Source of the DNA: an uncultured Erysipelotrichaceae bacterium
Lineage (GTDB): Bacteria; Bacillota_I; Bacilli_A; Erysipelotrichales; Erysipelotrichaceae
NCBI GenBank assembly: GCA_900315065.1
Contig: OMXQ01000013.1
Coordinates: 1 to 40,017, forward strand
DNA length: 40,017 nucleotides
Direction of reading: 5' to 3'
The notes under the pieces are model-generated. The model was given only the letters and a program-made list of their open reading frames with translations. It did no database searches and was not told the origin of the DNA. Every line of letters starts with the position of its first letter. Positions within the stretch are counted from its first letter, which is position 1. This document shows positions 1 through 7,764 of this stretch, in pieces. The translations under genes and the position numbers were made by a program.

Positions 1-150
1 TTCTTCTGTATGAATTTGTTAAGAAAGCCAAAGTATTTCACAACAGGTGACATTTTCATTAAACCAAGTAGGGTGACAAAATCATTTGTCCTTAACACCG
101 GGAAGAAAAAGAAGAAAAAGAATCCGGAACAAAGTGCCGCAGATTCATAA
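1..150 (+). CDS. C-terminal end of an unidentified protein (partial)
   Basis: Frame 1 is open from the first base to a TAA at 148-150, giving 49 residues. The peptide begins with a hydrophobic, aromatic stretch (FFCMNLL), continues with mixed charged residues and ends in a lysine run followed by NPEQSAADS. A hydrophobic stretch followed by a lysine-rich tail is typical of a cytoplasmic C-terminus of a membrane protein. The family cannot be named from this fragment. Its stop lies 61 bases before the start of the next gene on the same strand. No T-tailed hairpin was seen between them, so they could be co-transcribed. Confidence 0.42.
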   Translation, partial: FFCMNLLRKPKYFTTGDIFIKPSRVTKSFVLNTGKKKKKKNPEQSAADS

Positions 151-211
151 AAAGAAGAGCCTGAAGAAGAGGATTTGTGCTATTGTAAAGATAACAGCAG
201 GAGATAAAAAT

Positions 212-757
212 ATGGAAGAATTGAAATCCTTATTCTTTACGCCGGAAGCAGTATTGGTCATTGGTACATTTGATGAGAATGGTGTACCGAACGCTATGAA
301 CGCTGCCTGGGGCATCCAGAGTGATTATCATGAAATTACAGTTTTCCTTGGTTCTCATAAAACAACGGACAATCTGAAACTGAAGGGTGAGTGTACAATT
401 GCCTTTGCGACAAGAAGCACAGTAAAAGCCGCAGATTACTTCGGCGTTGAAACCGGCCGCAATGTAAACAAGATTGAAAAAGCAGGCATCGGCTGGAAGA
501 AAGCAGATGATGTAGATGCGCCTGCGTTTGAAGGCTTCCCGGTTGTATTGGAATGCAGAGTAAAGAATCTGAATGAAGACTATACATTGACTGCTGAAGT
601 TGTAAAGACCCTGGCAGATCCTTCCGTATTGACAGACGGAAAGATCGATCTGAAAAAGCTGGATCCGGTTTTCTTTGATGTTTCATCAAGTCAGTATTTC
701 ACTGTCGGAGAAGCAGCAGGAAAAGCTTTCAGCATGGGATTGGAATTGAAGAAATAA
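212..757 (+). CDS. Flavin reductase-like (FMN-binding split-barrel) protein
   Basis: Predicted cytoplasmic 181-residue flavoprotein of the flavin-reductase-like domain family, which binds FMN and passes electrons from NAD(P)H or a partner protein. The N-terminus (PEAVLVIGTFDENGVPNAM) matches the family opening, in which a strand enters the barrel and is followed by a loop contacting FMN. The segment around FLGSHKTTDNLKLKGECTIAF matches the typical second conserved block. The ATG at 212 is chosen because AGGAGA lies 7 bases upstream. A TTG further upstream in the same frame would add a lysine-rich sequence unlike the family and overlap the preceding gene. A carboxymuconolactone-decarboxylase-family gene follows after 23 bases, so the two probably form a small redox operon. 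The substrate is unknown. Confidence 0.8.
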   Translation: MEELKSLFFTPEAVLVIGTFDENGVPNAMNAAWGIQSDYHEITVFLGSHKTTDNLKLKGECTIAFATRSTVKAADYFGVETGRNVNKIEKAGIGWKKADDVDAPAFEGFPVVLECRVKNLNEDYTLTAEVVKTLADPSVLTDGKIDLKKLDPVFFDVSSSQYFTVGEAAGKAFSMGLELKK

Positions 758-780
758 GAAAAACAGGAGAGAACATCAAT

Positions 781-1533
781 ATGATGACAGAAAATGCAAA
801 GAAGTATATTGAAAAGATGGTAACCGGACCGGAACCAGGCTTAGCTGAAACGGATCCTGAATTTGTCGAAAGATTTGCCAATTTCACTTTTGATGAAGTT
901 GTAAATGAACCAGCCGCAAAACTGGATGACAGGACAAGGTTCTTGGCAATCATTGCAACTTTGCTGGGATGCCAGGGACTGGATGAATTCCGGATGATGG
1001 TGCCGGCTGCTTTGAACTTCGGCTTGAAACCGGAAGAAATCAAGGAAGTTGTGTATCAGGCAGTCAATACCTTAGGCATTGGCAGAGTGTATCCTTTCCT
1101 GAAGGCAGTGAATGAAATTCTCAGCGCAAGAGGCATCCGGCTTCCTTTGCAAAGCGGCACAACCACAAGCTATGAAGACAGATTGCAGAAGGGCAATGAG
1201 ATCCAGGTTGAAATCTTTGGTGAAGAGATGAAAGATTCCTGGAAAAAGGCACCGGCAGAAACCCGTCATATTGAAAAGTGGAAAGCTGATAATTGTTTCG
1301 GTGATTATTTCACGAGAAAGTTCCTGTCTCTTCAGGACAGGGAATTGTGTCTCTTCTGTTTCCTGGCTGCCCAGGGCGGCTGTGAAAAGCAGATGGTTCG
1401 TCAGGCAAAGGCCAACATGAAGATCGGCAATGATCGTGCTTTGTTAATCAGGGTTGTCAGTCAATGTGTTCCTTACATCGGCTACCCGCGTTCCATGAAT
1501 GCTCTGCAATGTATTGATGAAGCCTGCAGGTAA
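781..1533 (+). CDS. Carboxymuconolactone decarboxylase (CMD) family protein, two CMD-like halves
   Basis: 250 residues. Residues ~25-115 form a CMD/AhpD-like helical domain with the family pattern of an aromatic helix, ALNFGLKPEEIKEVVYQ, then an N..GIGRVYPFL segment. Residues ~165-250 are a second, more divergent copy ending in VPYIGYPRSMNAL. The family includes gamma-carboxymuconolactone decarboxylase and AhpD-type peroxidases. A clear CxxC peroxidase motif is absent, so peroxidase activity is not supported. In Firmicutes such two-domain proteins often sit beside flavin-dependent reductases, as here. ATG at 781 and 784 are both usable; CAGGAGAG is upstream. A strong terminator follows. The exact reaction is unknown. 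Confidence 0.78.
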   Translation: MMTENAKKYIEKMVTGPEPGLAETDPEFVERFANFTFDEVVNEPAAKLDDRTRFLAIIATLLGCQGLDEFRMMVPAALNFGLKPEEIKEVVYQAVNTLGIGRVYPFLKAVNEILSARGIRLPLQSGTTTSYEDRLQKGNEIQVEIFGEEMKDSWKKAPAETRHIEKWKADNCFGDYFTRKFLSLQDRELCLFCFLAAQGGCEKQMVRQAKANMKIGNDRALLIRVVSQCVPYIGYPRSMNALQCIDEACR

Positions 1534-1544
1534 TAATTCAAAAG

Positions 1545-1582
1545 AAGACATGTCTGCTGAAATAATGCGGGCATGTCTTTTT
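1545..1582 (+). terminator. Rho-independent terminator after the CMD gene
   Basis: A 13-bp stem (arms 1545-1557 and 1567-1579, with two G-U pairs) has a 9-base loop and runs into TTTTT at 1578-1582. It ends the flavin-reductase/CMD unit. Confidence 0.82.
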
Positions 1583-1598
1583 CTCTGCAGAAAGAAAC

Positions 1599-1625
1599 AA
1601 AAAACCAGGTCAGGCGGCCTGGTCT
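1599..1625 (-). terminator. Rho-independent terminator for the minus-strand DUF975 gene
   Basis: Read on the minus strand, an ACCAGG/CCTGGT stem closes a short GC-rich loop and is followed by a run of T (plus-strand A run near 1597-1604). It lies 16 bases beyond the stop of the DUF975 gene. Together with the neighbouring plus-strand terminator it insulates two convergent units. Confidence 0.7.
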
Positions 1626-1640
1626 TTCAGAAAGCATGCA

Positions 1641-3137
1641 TTACATTGCATGCATGATTACATCAGCAATCATGATAACAAACAGAACGATAGAAATGAT
1701 CGGGAACCAGATATTGTCTTTCCGGTGGGTGATGTAATCAAGATACGGAGAGAGAACATAGACAGTACACATGGCAGCACCGCTGCCAGCAATGACGGCG
1801 TTTGGAAGATCGGCAGCCACAAGTTCCGGTACAAAGTGAATCAATACCAGACCGGCAAGCACAATAATCATCGTAAAGATAACATCCGAAATATAGGAAC
1901 CTCTCATCTTTGTGCCAAGTCCCTGTACCAGCATGGCAATCAGGCCGAAAGCAGGAATCCATGGCCCGGTAAGAACAGGTGAGAAAGTAAAGTCATGGTG
2001 CAGGCAGGCAGCTGCCATCCAGAGATAGCCGAGAACAGAATAGAAGACAGCTAAGAATAACAAAGTCGGAATGGAATAAGTCTGATCTGCAGACATATAG
2101 CCGTTGAAGTGTTTCATTTCATTTGTAAACCATGGAGCTAAGCGGGTTGGGTAAACCTCTCCGTTGAGAACCAGGTGGTCTTCATAAGACTGGGACTGGA
2201 GGCTTTCAACGCCCCTGTATACCTTGACTTCCTTCTTTGAGCCGACCTGAATGCCTAAGACATTTGCCAGGAATGCCTTGAAGCCGGACAAAGTGATCTG
2301 GGTTTCACGGATGTAAGCTTCATCCATAGCGTGATCTTTGTATGCAGGAGATAAGACAACCGGGGCAGCTTTTGCATAAAGATACGGGTCATTGAGAAGC
2401 TGCTTTGCCTCTTCATGTTCCTTCAGATAATTTTCTCTTAAGTCAGCCCAGTAATTTGCTTTGATGGATGCGAAGTAAGGATTGACAAAGAAGATGCCGG
2501 CATAGCCGAGCGTGATCACGGAGAGCAGTTCCCAGCCGATCATGGAAAGATAAAGGACAAAGGCTTCAGCTTTATGGCCGTCCATCATTTTACGGGACAA
2601 GAGAATTGCTTCTTTGCCAGTGAGTTTCGGATTTTCCGCAAGAATATAAGGAACCAGCAGATAAGAGAAGAATTTGATAAAGCCGCCGACAATGGTCAGG
2701 CTCCATAAGCCCAGCTGGAATTCAGCGCGGAATGCATGCATGGATGTATTCATGTACTGGCCGGCACTTCTCAGAAAGAAGAAATGAGACATCGGTACTT
2801 TTTCATATGTGCGGGCTTCCGTGTGGAATCTGGCCTGAATGACATTGAGTGACTGCAGGACAAAGATCGTAAGCAGCAGGAATAAGACTGCAATGACAAT
2901 TGCCAGGATCGCAGCACTTGTATTGCCCTCAGCAAACCTTGCTGTAATTACTGTCAGAATGCTGTTCTGGGCAGGTGCTGTTTCCGGATTCTGCAGGTTC
3001 GTCAGAACAAGCTGATCCACATTTCTTGTAATAAAAGGATATACCATTGCCCCGGTGATCAGAGTGATCAGCACCAGGGTGCCGTAGTGGCTTTTCAGTG
3101 ATTGTTTTGCGTTTGTTTTTAATAATTTACGGTCCAT
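1641..3137 (-). CDS. DUF975 family integral membrane protein (long form)
   Basis: 498-residue multi-spanning membrane protein. The first ~250 residues match the DUF975 family: an opening (MDRKLLKTNAKQSLKSHYG), a hydrophobic helix, then the diagnostic block around VPYILAENPKLTGKEAILLSR with KMMDGHKAEAF and a GYAGIFFVNPYF helix. A ~120-residue soluble linker and four further hydrophobic segments follow, so this protein is about twice the usual DUF975 length. The start at 3137 is preceded by AGGAG at the right distance; an upstream in-frame ATG would overlap the promoter. A second, shorter DUF975 protein lies at 29848-30609. Function of the family is unknown. Confidence 0.85.
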   Translation of the reverse strand: MDRKLLKTNAKQSLKSHYGTLVLITLITGAMVYPFITRNVDQLVLTNLQNPETAPAQNSILTVITARFAEGNTSAAILAIVIAVLFLLLTIFVLQSLNVIQARFHTEARTYEKVPMSHFFFLRSAGQYMNTSMHAFRAEFQLGLWSLTIVGGFIKFFSYLLVPYILAENPKLTGKEAILLSRKMMDGHKAEAFVLYLSMIGWELLSVITLGYAGIFFVNPYFASIKANYWADLRENYLKEHEEAKQLLNDPYLYAKAAPVVLSPAYKDHAMDEAYIRETQITLSGFKAFLANVLGIQVGSKKEVKVYRGVESLQSQSYEDHLVLNGEVYPTRLAPWFTNEMKHFNGYMSADQTYSIPTLLFLAVFYSVLGYLWMAAACLHHDFTFSPVLTGPWIPAFGLIAMLVQGLGTKMRGSYISDVIFTMIIVLAGLVLIHFVPELVAADLPNAVIAGSGAAMCTVYVLSPYLDYITHRKDNIWFPIISIVLFVIMIADVIMHAM

Positions 3138-3159
3138 AGAGTTTTCTCCTCGCGTGTCA

Positions 3160-3168
3160 ATTATAGCA
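3160..3168 (-). promoter_or_regulatory. Extended -10 promoter for the DUF975 gene
   Basis: On the minus strand the sequence reads TGCTATAAT, a perfect -10 with the TGn extension. No good -35 is visible, which is normal for extended -10 promoters. The predicted transcript starts about 16 bases before the ATG. Confidence 0.6.
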
Positions 3169-3242
3169 TATGCAGGCTTTTTCATTCTTGTCCCTGTGCG
3201 GGTTTGGGAGGATGATTGGTTTCTGTAAATCCTTCCGCTTTT

Positions 3243-3256
3243 GTAACATATGTTAC
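3243..3256. promoter_or_regulatory. Perfect 14-bp palindrome GTAACATATGTTAC, CRP/FNR-type operator
   Basis: GTAACATATGTTAC is its own reverse complement and is flanked by TT and GGAA. The half-site spacing is that of CRP/FNR-superfamily operators. Its centre (between 3249 and 3250) is 41.5 bases upstream of the transcription start predicted from the -10 at 3279-3284, the classic class II activator position. No -35 hexamer is present at the expected place, consistent with activator dependence. The regulator itself is not in the window. Confidence 0.65.
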
Positions 3257-3275
3257 GGAATTAATCGAAAAAGTT

Positions 3276-3284
3276 TGCTATAGT
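3276..3284 (+). promoter_or_regulatory. Extended -10 (TGCTATAGT) for the DUF438/cupin unit
   Basis: TGC plus TATAGT at 3279-3284 gives an extended -10 and a predicted start near 3291, followed by a GATGAGG ribosome binding site at 3294-3300 before the ATG at 3309. The palindromic operator occupies the -35 position. Confidence 0.6.
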
Positions 3285-3308
3285 TAACCTGCAGATGAGG
3301 TAATTAGT

Positions 3309-4697
3309 ATGAAAACTCTTGATTTCAAAAACAGTGTATATGATCTGGTTCATGCATATCCGGATGTCCGGGATGTATTGGCGGATCTTGGTTTTAAAGA
3401 TATTACGAATCCGATGATGCTGAATACATTCGGCAAGAAGATGACCATCCCCAAGGGTGCCAAAGTCAAAGGCATCGATATGAATGCAGTGATCGCAAAG
3501 TTCAATGAAAACGGTTTTGCGGTCATCAATGCTTTTCCTTCCAAAGAATCTATGGAAAGACAGGCAGAAATCAAAAGCCTGCTGAAGAGACTTCATGACG
3601 GGGAGTCCATGGAAAGCGTTCAGGCAGAATTCAAGCAGAAGTTTTCTGATGTTTCTTCGCGTGAAATTGCCGAAGCTGAACAGGGGCTGATTCTGGAAGG
3701 TGTCAATCCGAGAGAAGTACAGAAATTGTGTGACGTGCATAGTGTCATGTTCCATGGGGCAATCCGGGAAGAAGAGGAAGCACCTGAGCTCAAGGATATC
3801 AAGGGCCATCCTTTATATATCATGTGGAAGGAAAACGATGCAATTGAGGCATTGGCGAAGGAAATCCGCAAGGTTGAACTGGTACCGGAAAATGTGGATC
3901 ATCTGAAAGATCTTCTGAAAAAGATGAAGGGCTTGAAGCAGCACTACGGCAAGAAGGAAGAATTGTATTTCCGCAAGCTTGAAAAGTACGGCATCAGTGG
4001 TCCGACAACGGTTATGTGGGGTGTGGATGATGAAATATATGCCAATATTTCCGGCATGGAAAGGACTGTGAATGCGGAAAATATTTCTTCGTTGTCTGAC
4101 AAGTTGAATAAGACATTGGACAGATTGGAAGAAATGATCTTCAAGGAAGAAAATATTCTCTTCCCGATGGCTGCTGAAAACTTTACCGATGAAGAATGGG
4201 CAGAAGTATATCATGACATGGATGAAATGGGCTATTGCCTGATTACGGATGTGCCTAGATGGGAAAACGCACCTGAATGGCATAATCCGAATGAGATTTC
4301 TTCTTCCGAAACCATCATTCATATGCCGACCGGTTCCTTCAATGCGGCACAGCTGGAAGGGATTCTCAGAACCATGCCGATGGATATTACTTTCGTGGAT
4401 GATCAGGACATCGTCCGTTTCTTTACCAACGGCAAAGAGAGAATCTTCCCGCGTCCGATGAGTGCTTTAGGCAAGGAGCTCTGGGGCTGTCATTCTCCCA
4501 AGACTGTGCCGATGATCAGAAAGCTGATTTCTGATTTCCGCGAGCATAAGCGGACAAGCTATGAACGCATTATTAATAAGGAGAACTTCCTGGTTCTGGT
4601 CAGATACTATGCTATCTATGATCCGGATGGGAAGTATCTGGGGACTCTGGAAACTTCCCAGAATCTGTTCCCGTATAAGAAAGAACTGAGCAGGTGA
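3309..4697 (+). CDS. DUF1858/DUF438/hemerythrin/PAS protein
   Basis: 462-residue soluble protein of the DUF438 type. Residues ~1-65 are a DUF1858 (ScdA-N-like) module beginning MKTLDFKNSVYDLVHAYPDV. Residues ~75-150 are DUF438 (KSLLKRLHDGESMESVQ). Residues ~170-320 are a hemerythrin-like helical bundle with candidate di-iron ligands in GHPLYIMWKEN, HYGKKEELYF and FKEENILFP. Residues ~340-455 are a PAS-like domain (DITFVDDQDIVRFFTNGKERIF). Hemerythrin/ScdA-type proteins in anaerobes bind oxygen or NO or help repair iron centres. The CRP/FNR-type operator upstream suits a nitrosative or redox response; this is inference. The next gene starts directly after the stop, so the pair is co-translated. 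Confidence 0.85.
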   Translation: MKTLDFKNSVYDLVHAYPDVRDVLADLGFKDITNPMMLNTFGKKMTIPKGAKVKGIDMNAVIAKFNENGFAVINAFPSKESMERQAEIKSLLKRLHDGESMESVQAEFKQKFSDVSSREIAEAEQGLILEGVNPREVQKLCDVHSVMFHGAIREEEEAPELKDIKGHPLYIMWKENDAIEALAKEIRKVELVPENVDHLKDLLKKMKGLKQHYGKKEELYFRKLEKYGISGPTTVMWGVDDEIYANISGMERTVNAENISSLSDKLNKTLDRLEEMIFKEENILFPMAAENFTDEEWAEVYHDMDEMGYCLITDVPRWENAPEWHNPNEISSSETIIHMPTGSFNAAQLEGILRTMPMDITFVDDQDIVRFFTNGKERIFPRPMSALGKELWGCHSPKTVPMIRKLISDFREHKRTSYERIINKENFLVLVRYYAIYDPDGKYLGTLETSQNLFPYKKELSR

Positions 4698-4698
4698 C

Positions 4699-5340
4699 AT
4701 GAAAGAAGCAGGTACATTTTCTATCGTTAGTGAAAATCAGCCGGTGCCGGGATGCACAATTTCCGGGGAAATACTCCCGGGTGTCCAGGTTTTCTCACTA
4801 GCAGAAGATACAGACATCAGTGCTGAGTGCTATCCGGTTGAAGTTCTGCAATGGAACCTGACCGGAAAGACAATTCTCAACGATAAGGATGAAAAGAAGG
4901 ATACCGATGTCAATGAGGATGAGGTGGTATTGAAACCGGCATATCATAACATCGGTGTCAAAGCAGAAGAAAATACAATATATCTGGAAATCAGATTCAG
5001 AAAGGAAACAAACATGAATAAAGTAATCAAAGCAGGCGAAGTATTTCAATTGAAAAATCTCGTTCCGTATCAGGACGGGAAGATCGTTAATATGGACATT
5101 GCGTCTGATAACAACATGAAGTTTGTCGTGATGGCATTCGATGCCGGCACCGGTTTGTCACAGCATGCAGCCCCTGGCGAAGCGATTGTCTTTGCGCTGG
5201 ATGGGGAAGGAATCATCGGTTATGAAGGAAAGGAATATCCGATCAAAGCCGGTGAGCAGTTCCATTTTGCCAAGGGCGGTCTGCATAGTGTCAAGGCTGT
5301 GTCAAAGTTCAAGATGGCATTATTGCTGGTATTGGATTGA
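4699..5340 (+). CDS. Two-domain cupin protein, possibly with an internal start
   Basis: 213 residues with two beta-barrel-like halves. Residues 106-213 are a standard small cupin (QHAAPGEAIVFALDGEG, then YPIKAGEQFHFAKGGLHSV), keeping a few of the usual His/Glu metal ligands. Residues 1-105 look like a diverged cupin without the ligand pattern. The ATG at 4699 is one base after the preceding stop. An in-frame ATG at 5014 (Met106) begins exactly at the natural start of the second cupin and has AAAGGA 7 bases upstream, so a short product may also be made. Small cupins often accompany DUF438/hemerythrin genes. Substrate unknown. Confidence 0.75.
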   Translation: MKEAGTFSIVSENQPVPGCTISGEILPGVQVFSLAEDTDISAECYPVEVLQWNLTGKTILNDKDEKKDTDVNEDEVVLKPAYHNIGVKAEENTIYLEIRFRKETNMNKVIKAGEVFQLKNLVPYQDGKIVNMDIASDNNMKFVVMAFDAGTGLSQHAAPGEAIVFALDGEGIIGYEGKEYPIKAGEQFHFAKGGLHSVKAVSKFKMALLLVLD

Positions 5341-5356
5341 ATGTGAATATCATGTG

Positions 5357-5394
5357 CAGGATTTTCTCATGACAGGAGATCCTGTTTTTTTTTT
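5357..5394 (+). terminator. Terminator after the cupin gene
   Basis: Inverted CAGGAT (from 5357) and ATCCTG arms precede a run of about ten T at 5384-5394. An alternative inner hairpin ACAGGA/TCCTGT is also possible. The long T run makes termination likely. Confidence 0.7.
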
Positions 5395-5449
5395 ACTTTC
5401 TTTCTTCTTGTCTTTTTCCTTTTTTTCCTGTTTCTGATGAAGCCTGTGA

Positions 5450-5661
5450 AATATGGCAATGGCATAAAATATTCGCAATAAGTCAGCAGTTCGCCAGTCA
5501 GAGTGTGGAAAATGCAGGGAAATCGCATAAATAAGCACTTTTCCCGTATTTTTGTTTTGTTGTATGTGTTTATTGTTTTATCAGGTCTTCAGTTTTTACC
5601 TTCCTGTTTTCACTACATCGGACTTCGGCTGGAAATTTTGAGCATTCCCTCATAAAAATGT
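5450..5661 (+). repeat. Long direct repeat, copy 1
   Basis: About 210 bp repeated at 5833-6046. The core (5490-5571), from TTCGCCAGTCAGAGTGTGG to the T-rich TTTTGTTTTGTTGTATGTG stretch, is nearly identical in both copies; both end near CCTCATAAAA. No convincing ORF covers it. The strand given is nominal. Confidence 0.8.
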
Positions 5662-5832
5662 GAATCATATTGGAATATTCCCTCATAAAAGTGCTGTATT
5701 CAGACAAAAGTACTGAAAATACAGATGCAGCAGGAAAAATATAATGATGTATCTGAAACGACAATGGATGGTTATCCGCAGATAAGAAATATCTTCAGAG
5801 AGGTTCTGCTTCTTCTTTCTTATTTATGACGG

Positions 5833-6046
5833 AATATGGCGCAGGTGAAAAAGTTCGCTGTAAGTCAACTGTTCGCCAGTCAGAGTGTGGAAAATGCAGG
5901 AAAATCGCATAAATAAGCACTTTTCCCGTATTTTTGTTTTGTTGTATGTGTTTTTGCTTTATCAGATCATCAGGTCTGCAGTTTTTACTTTACTGTTTTC
6001 ACTACATCAGGCTTCAGCTGAGGATTTTGTGTATTTCCTCATAAAA
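5833..6046 (+). repeat. Long direct repeat, copy 2
   Basis: Second copy of the element at 5450-5661, about 383 bp downstream. It has scattered substitutions and small indels outside the core. The left-end motif (AATATGGC) appears a third time at 6090-6097, just upstream of the GH1 gene, suggesting a further truncated copy. The ~170 bp between the copies carries another TTCCCTCATAAAA motif. Confidence 0.8.
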
Positions 6047-6125
6047 GACATATCTTAGAGCTTTCTTGCTGTTTAGATGAATCCATCGAAATATGGCATC
6101 AGTTTTCATAATATTGGTAGTAAAA

Positions 6126-6139
6126 TGAAATCGGTTACA
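6126..6139 (+). promoter_or_regulatory. Catabolite-responsive element (cre)
   Basis: TGAAATCGGTTACA matches the CcpA consensus TGWAANCGNTNWCA at every position. It lies 22 bases before the GH1 start codon and overlaps the likely -10 (TAAAAT at 6121-6126), a position from which CcpA would repress. Confidence 0.7.
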
Positions 6140-6161
6140 TACCAATAAGGAGAATATATAA

Positions 6162-7658
6162 ATGGGTTTTGACAAGAATTTTCTGTGGGGCGGCGCAACA
6201 GCTGCCAATCAATATGAAGGCGGTGTTTTTGAAGGTGGTGCCGGTTTATCTACAGCAGACGTTATGACCAACGGATCACATACAGTCAGACGTCAGGTGA
6301 CATGGAAGAAAGAAGATGGGACAACGGGTTCTTCGCCTTTGTGCTTTGGCTCTGATCTGCGTGATCTGCCGGCAGGAGCAGTGCCTTGCTTACTGGATGA
6401 TGCGAAGTATTATTATCCTTCTCATATCGCTTCTGATTTCTATCATCATTACAAGGAAGATATTAAGCTTTGTGCTGAAGAAGGTTTCAGGTGTTTCCGG
6501 CTTTCCATCAAGTGGTCAAGATTATTCCCGAACGGAGATGATGAGAAAGTCAATGAGGCTGGCGTAGCTTTCTATCGTTCTGTATTTGAAGAATGCAGAA
6601 AGTACGGCATTGAGCCGCTGGTTACTTTGTCTCATTATGAAACGCCATTGGCTCTGGCCGCAAAGTATAACGGCTGGGCTAGCAGACATCTGGTTGATGC
6701 CTTTGTCAGATATGCACGCACCTGTTTTGATGCCTTTGATGGTCTGGTAAAGTATTATCTGACCTTCAATGAAATCAACTGCATCGATGCGGCACCGTAT
6801 GTTACTGCGGGTCTGATTCATGGTTCAGAGCAGAACGTAGCTGCAGCTGCTTTCCATCAGTTCCTGGCTTCTTCTTTAACAGTAAAGGCAGCTCATGAAG
6901 AACATCCGGATCTGAAGATCGGCATGATGCTGGCATTTGGTCCGGTCTATGGGTATACAAGTGATCCGGCTGATCAGTTATTGGCAAAGCAGATGGAAGA
7001 TGAGACTTTATTCTATTCAGATGTGCAGATGATGGGCAGGTATCCGAAGTACAAGTTGAAGGAATATGAAAGAAAGGGCATTATGCTTCCTGTAGAAAAG
7101 GGTGATCTTGAAACAATTGCCAAGTATCCGTGTGATTTCCTTTCCTTCTCCTGCTATGGTTCCAGTGTTGTCACAACCCACATGGAAGATGATCTGAAGA
7201 AGGGTGAAGGCAATGGGGCTGCTTCCCGCAGAGTTGCCAATCCGTATCTTTCCACCAATGCCTGGGGATGGGCTACGGATCCGCAGTGTCTGCGTATTGC
7301 ACTGAATACGTTCTACAACAGATATCATTGTGACTTGTGGTGTGTGGAAAACGGCATCGGCTGGAATGATAAATTCGAAGATGGTACTGTTCATGATTCC
7401 TATCGTATTGATTACATGCGTGCAAACATCCAGTCCATGCGTGATGCAGTTGAGTATGACGGCATTCCGCTGATGGGGTATCTGTATTGGGGCTGCGTGG
7501 ATATGGTTTCCAATGGTGAAGGTGAGATGGCCAAGCGATATGGCCAAATCTATGTCGATGCGGATAACTACGGCCAGGGTTCCATGAAGCGTTCTCTGAA
7601 GGATTCTTATTATTGGTATCAGAAGTGCATCGCTTCCAATGGTGAAGATCTGAAGTAA
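6162..7658 (+). CDS. 6-phospho-beta-glucosidase, glycoside hydrolase family 1
   Basis: 498-residue cytoplasmic GH1 enzyme that hydrolyses phosphorylated beta-glucosides such as cellobiose-6-phosphate or aryl-glucoside-6-phosphates delivered by a PTS. The family opening (FLWGGATAANQYEGG) is present. The acid/base glutamate is in TFNEIN (about Glu204) and the nucleophile in CVENGIG (about Glu396). The phosphate-recognising C-terminal block GYLYWGCVDMVSNGEGEM with KRYG marks the 6-phospho subgroup. The start has AAGGAG upstream. A perfect cre site in the leader indicates CcpA control. No PTS gene is adjacent; the next gene is a sugar-sensor diguanylate cyclase. Confidence 0.93.
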   Translation: MGFDKNFLWGGATAANQYEGGVFEGGAGLSTADVMTNGSHTVRRQVTWKKEDGTTGSSPLCFGSDLRDLPAGAVPCLLDDAKYYYPSHIASDFYHHYKEDIKLCAEEGFRCFRLSIKWSRLFPNGDDEKVNEAGVAFYRSVFEECRKYGIEPLVTLSHYETPLALAAKYNGWASRHLVDAFVRYARTCFDAFDGLVKYYLTFNEINCIDAAPYVTAGLIHGSEQNVAAAAFHQFLASSLTVKAAHEEHPDLKIGMMLAFGPVYGYTSDPADQLLAKQMEDETLFYSDVQMMGRYPKYKLKEYERKGIMLPVEKGDLETIAKYPCDFLSFSCYGSSVVTTHMEDDLKKGEGNGAASRRVANPYLSTNAWGWATDPQCLRIALNTFYNRYHCDLWCVENGIGWNDKFEDGTVHDSYRIDYMRANIQSMRDAVEYDGIPLMGYLYWGCVDMVSNGEGEMAKRYGQIYVDADNYGQGSMKRSLKDSYYWYQKCIASNGEDLK

Positions 7659-7672
7659 ATAATATATTGCTT

Positions 7673-7705
7673 AACAGTGGAGATTCATCTGATCTTCACT
7701 GTTTT
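7673..7705 (+). terminator. Terminator after the GH1 gene
   Basis: AACAGTG-AGAT pairs with ATCT-CACTGTT (12 bp including one G-U) around a 7-base loop and ends in TTTTC. It separates the GH1 gene from the diguanylate cyclase gene. Confidence 0.8.
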
Positions 7706-7729
7706 CTATTGGAAAAGAAAAGGGTTTCA

Positions 7730-7758
7730 TTGAAAACAAAGCCTGAATTTCATAAAAT
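7730..7758 (+). promoter_or_regulatory. SigA-type promoter placing the start at the ATG (leaderless)
   Basis: TTGAAA (7730-7735), a 17-base spacer and TAAAAT (7753-7758). The predicted transcription start, seven bases after the -10, is 7765, the A of the start codon. There is no Shine-Dalgarno sequence before that ATG. Confidence 0.6.
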
Positions 7759-7764
7759 AGAAAC

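Noticed and set aside
3185-3240. A CGCACAGGG-ACAAG stretch on the minus strand resembling part of a c-di-GMP (GEMM) riboswitch
   Set aside because: Only the first conserved piece is present; the GACGCAAAGCC half is missing, and the stretch is upstream of the predicted promoter start, so it would not be transcribed with the gene.
5570-5764. Minus-strand frame with repeated FMRE-type residues inside the repeat region
   Set aside because: The peptide repeats only mirror the DNA repeat motif TTTTATGAGGGAAT; no ribosome binding site or known family, and copy 2 has no matching frame.
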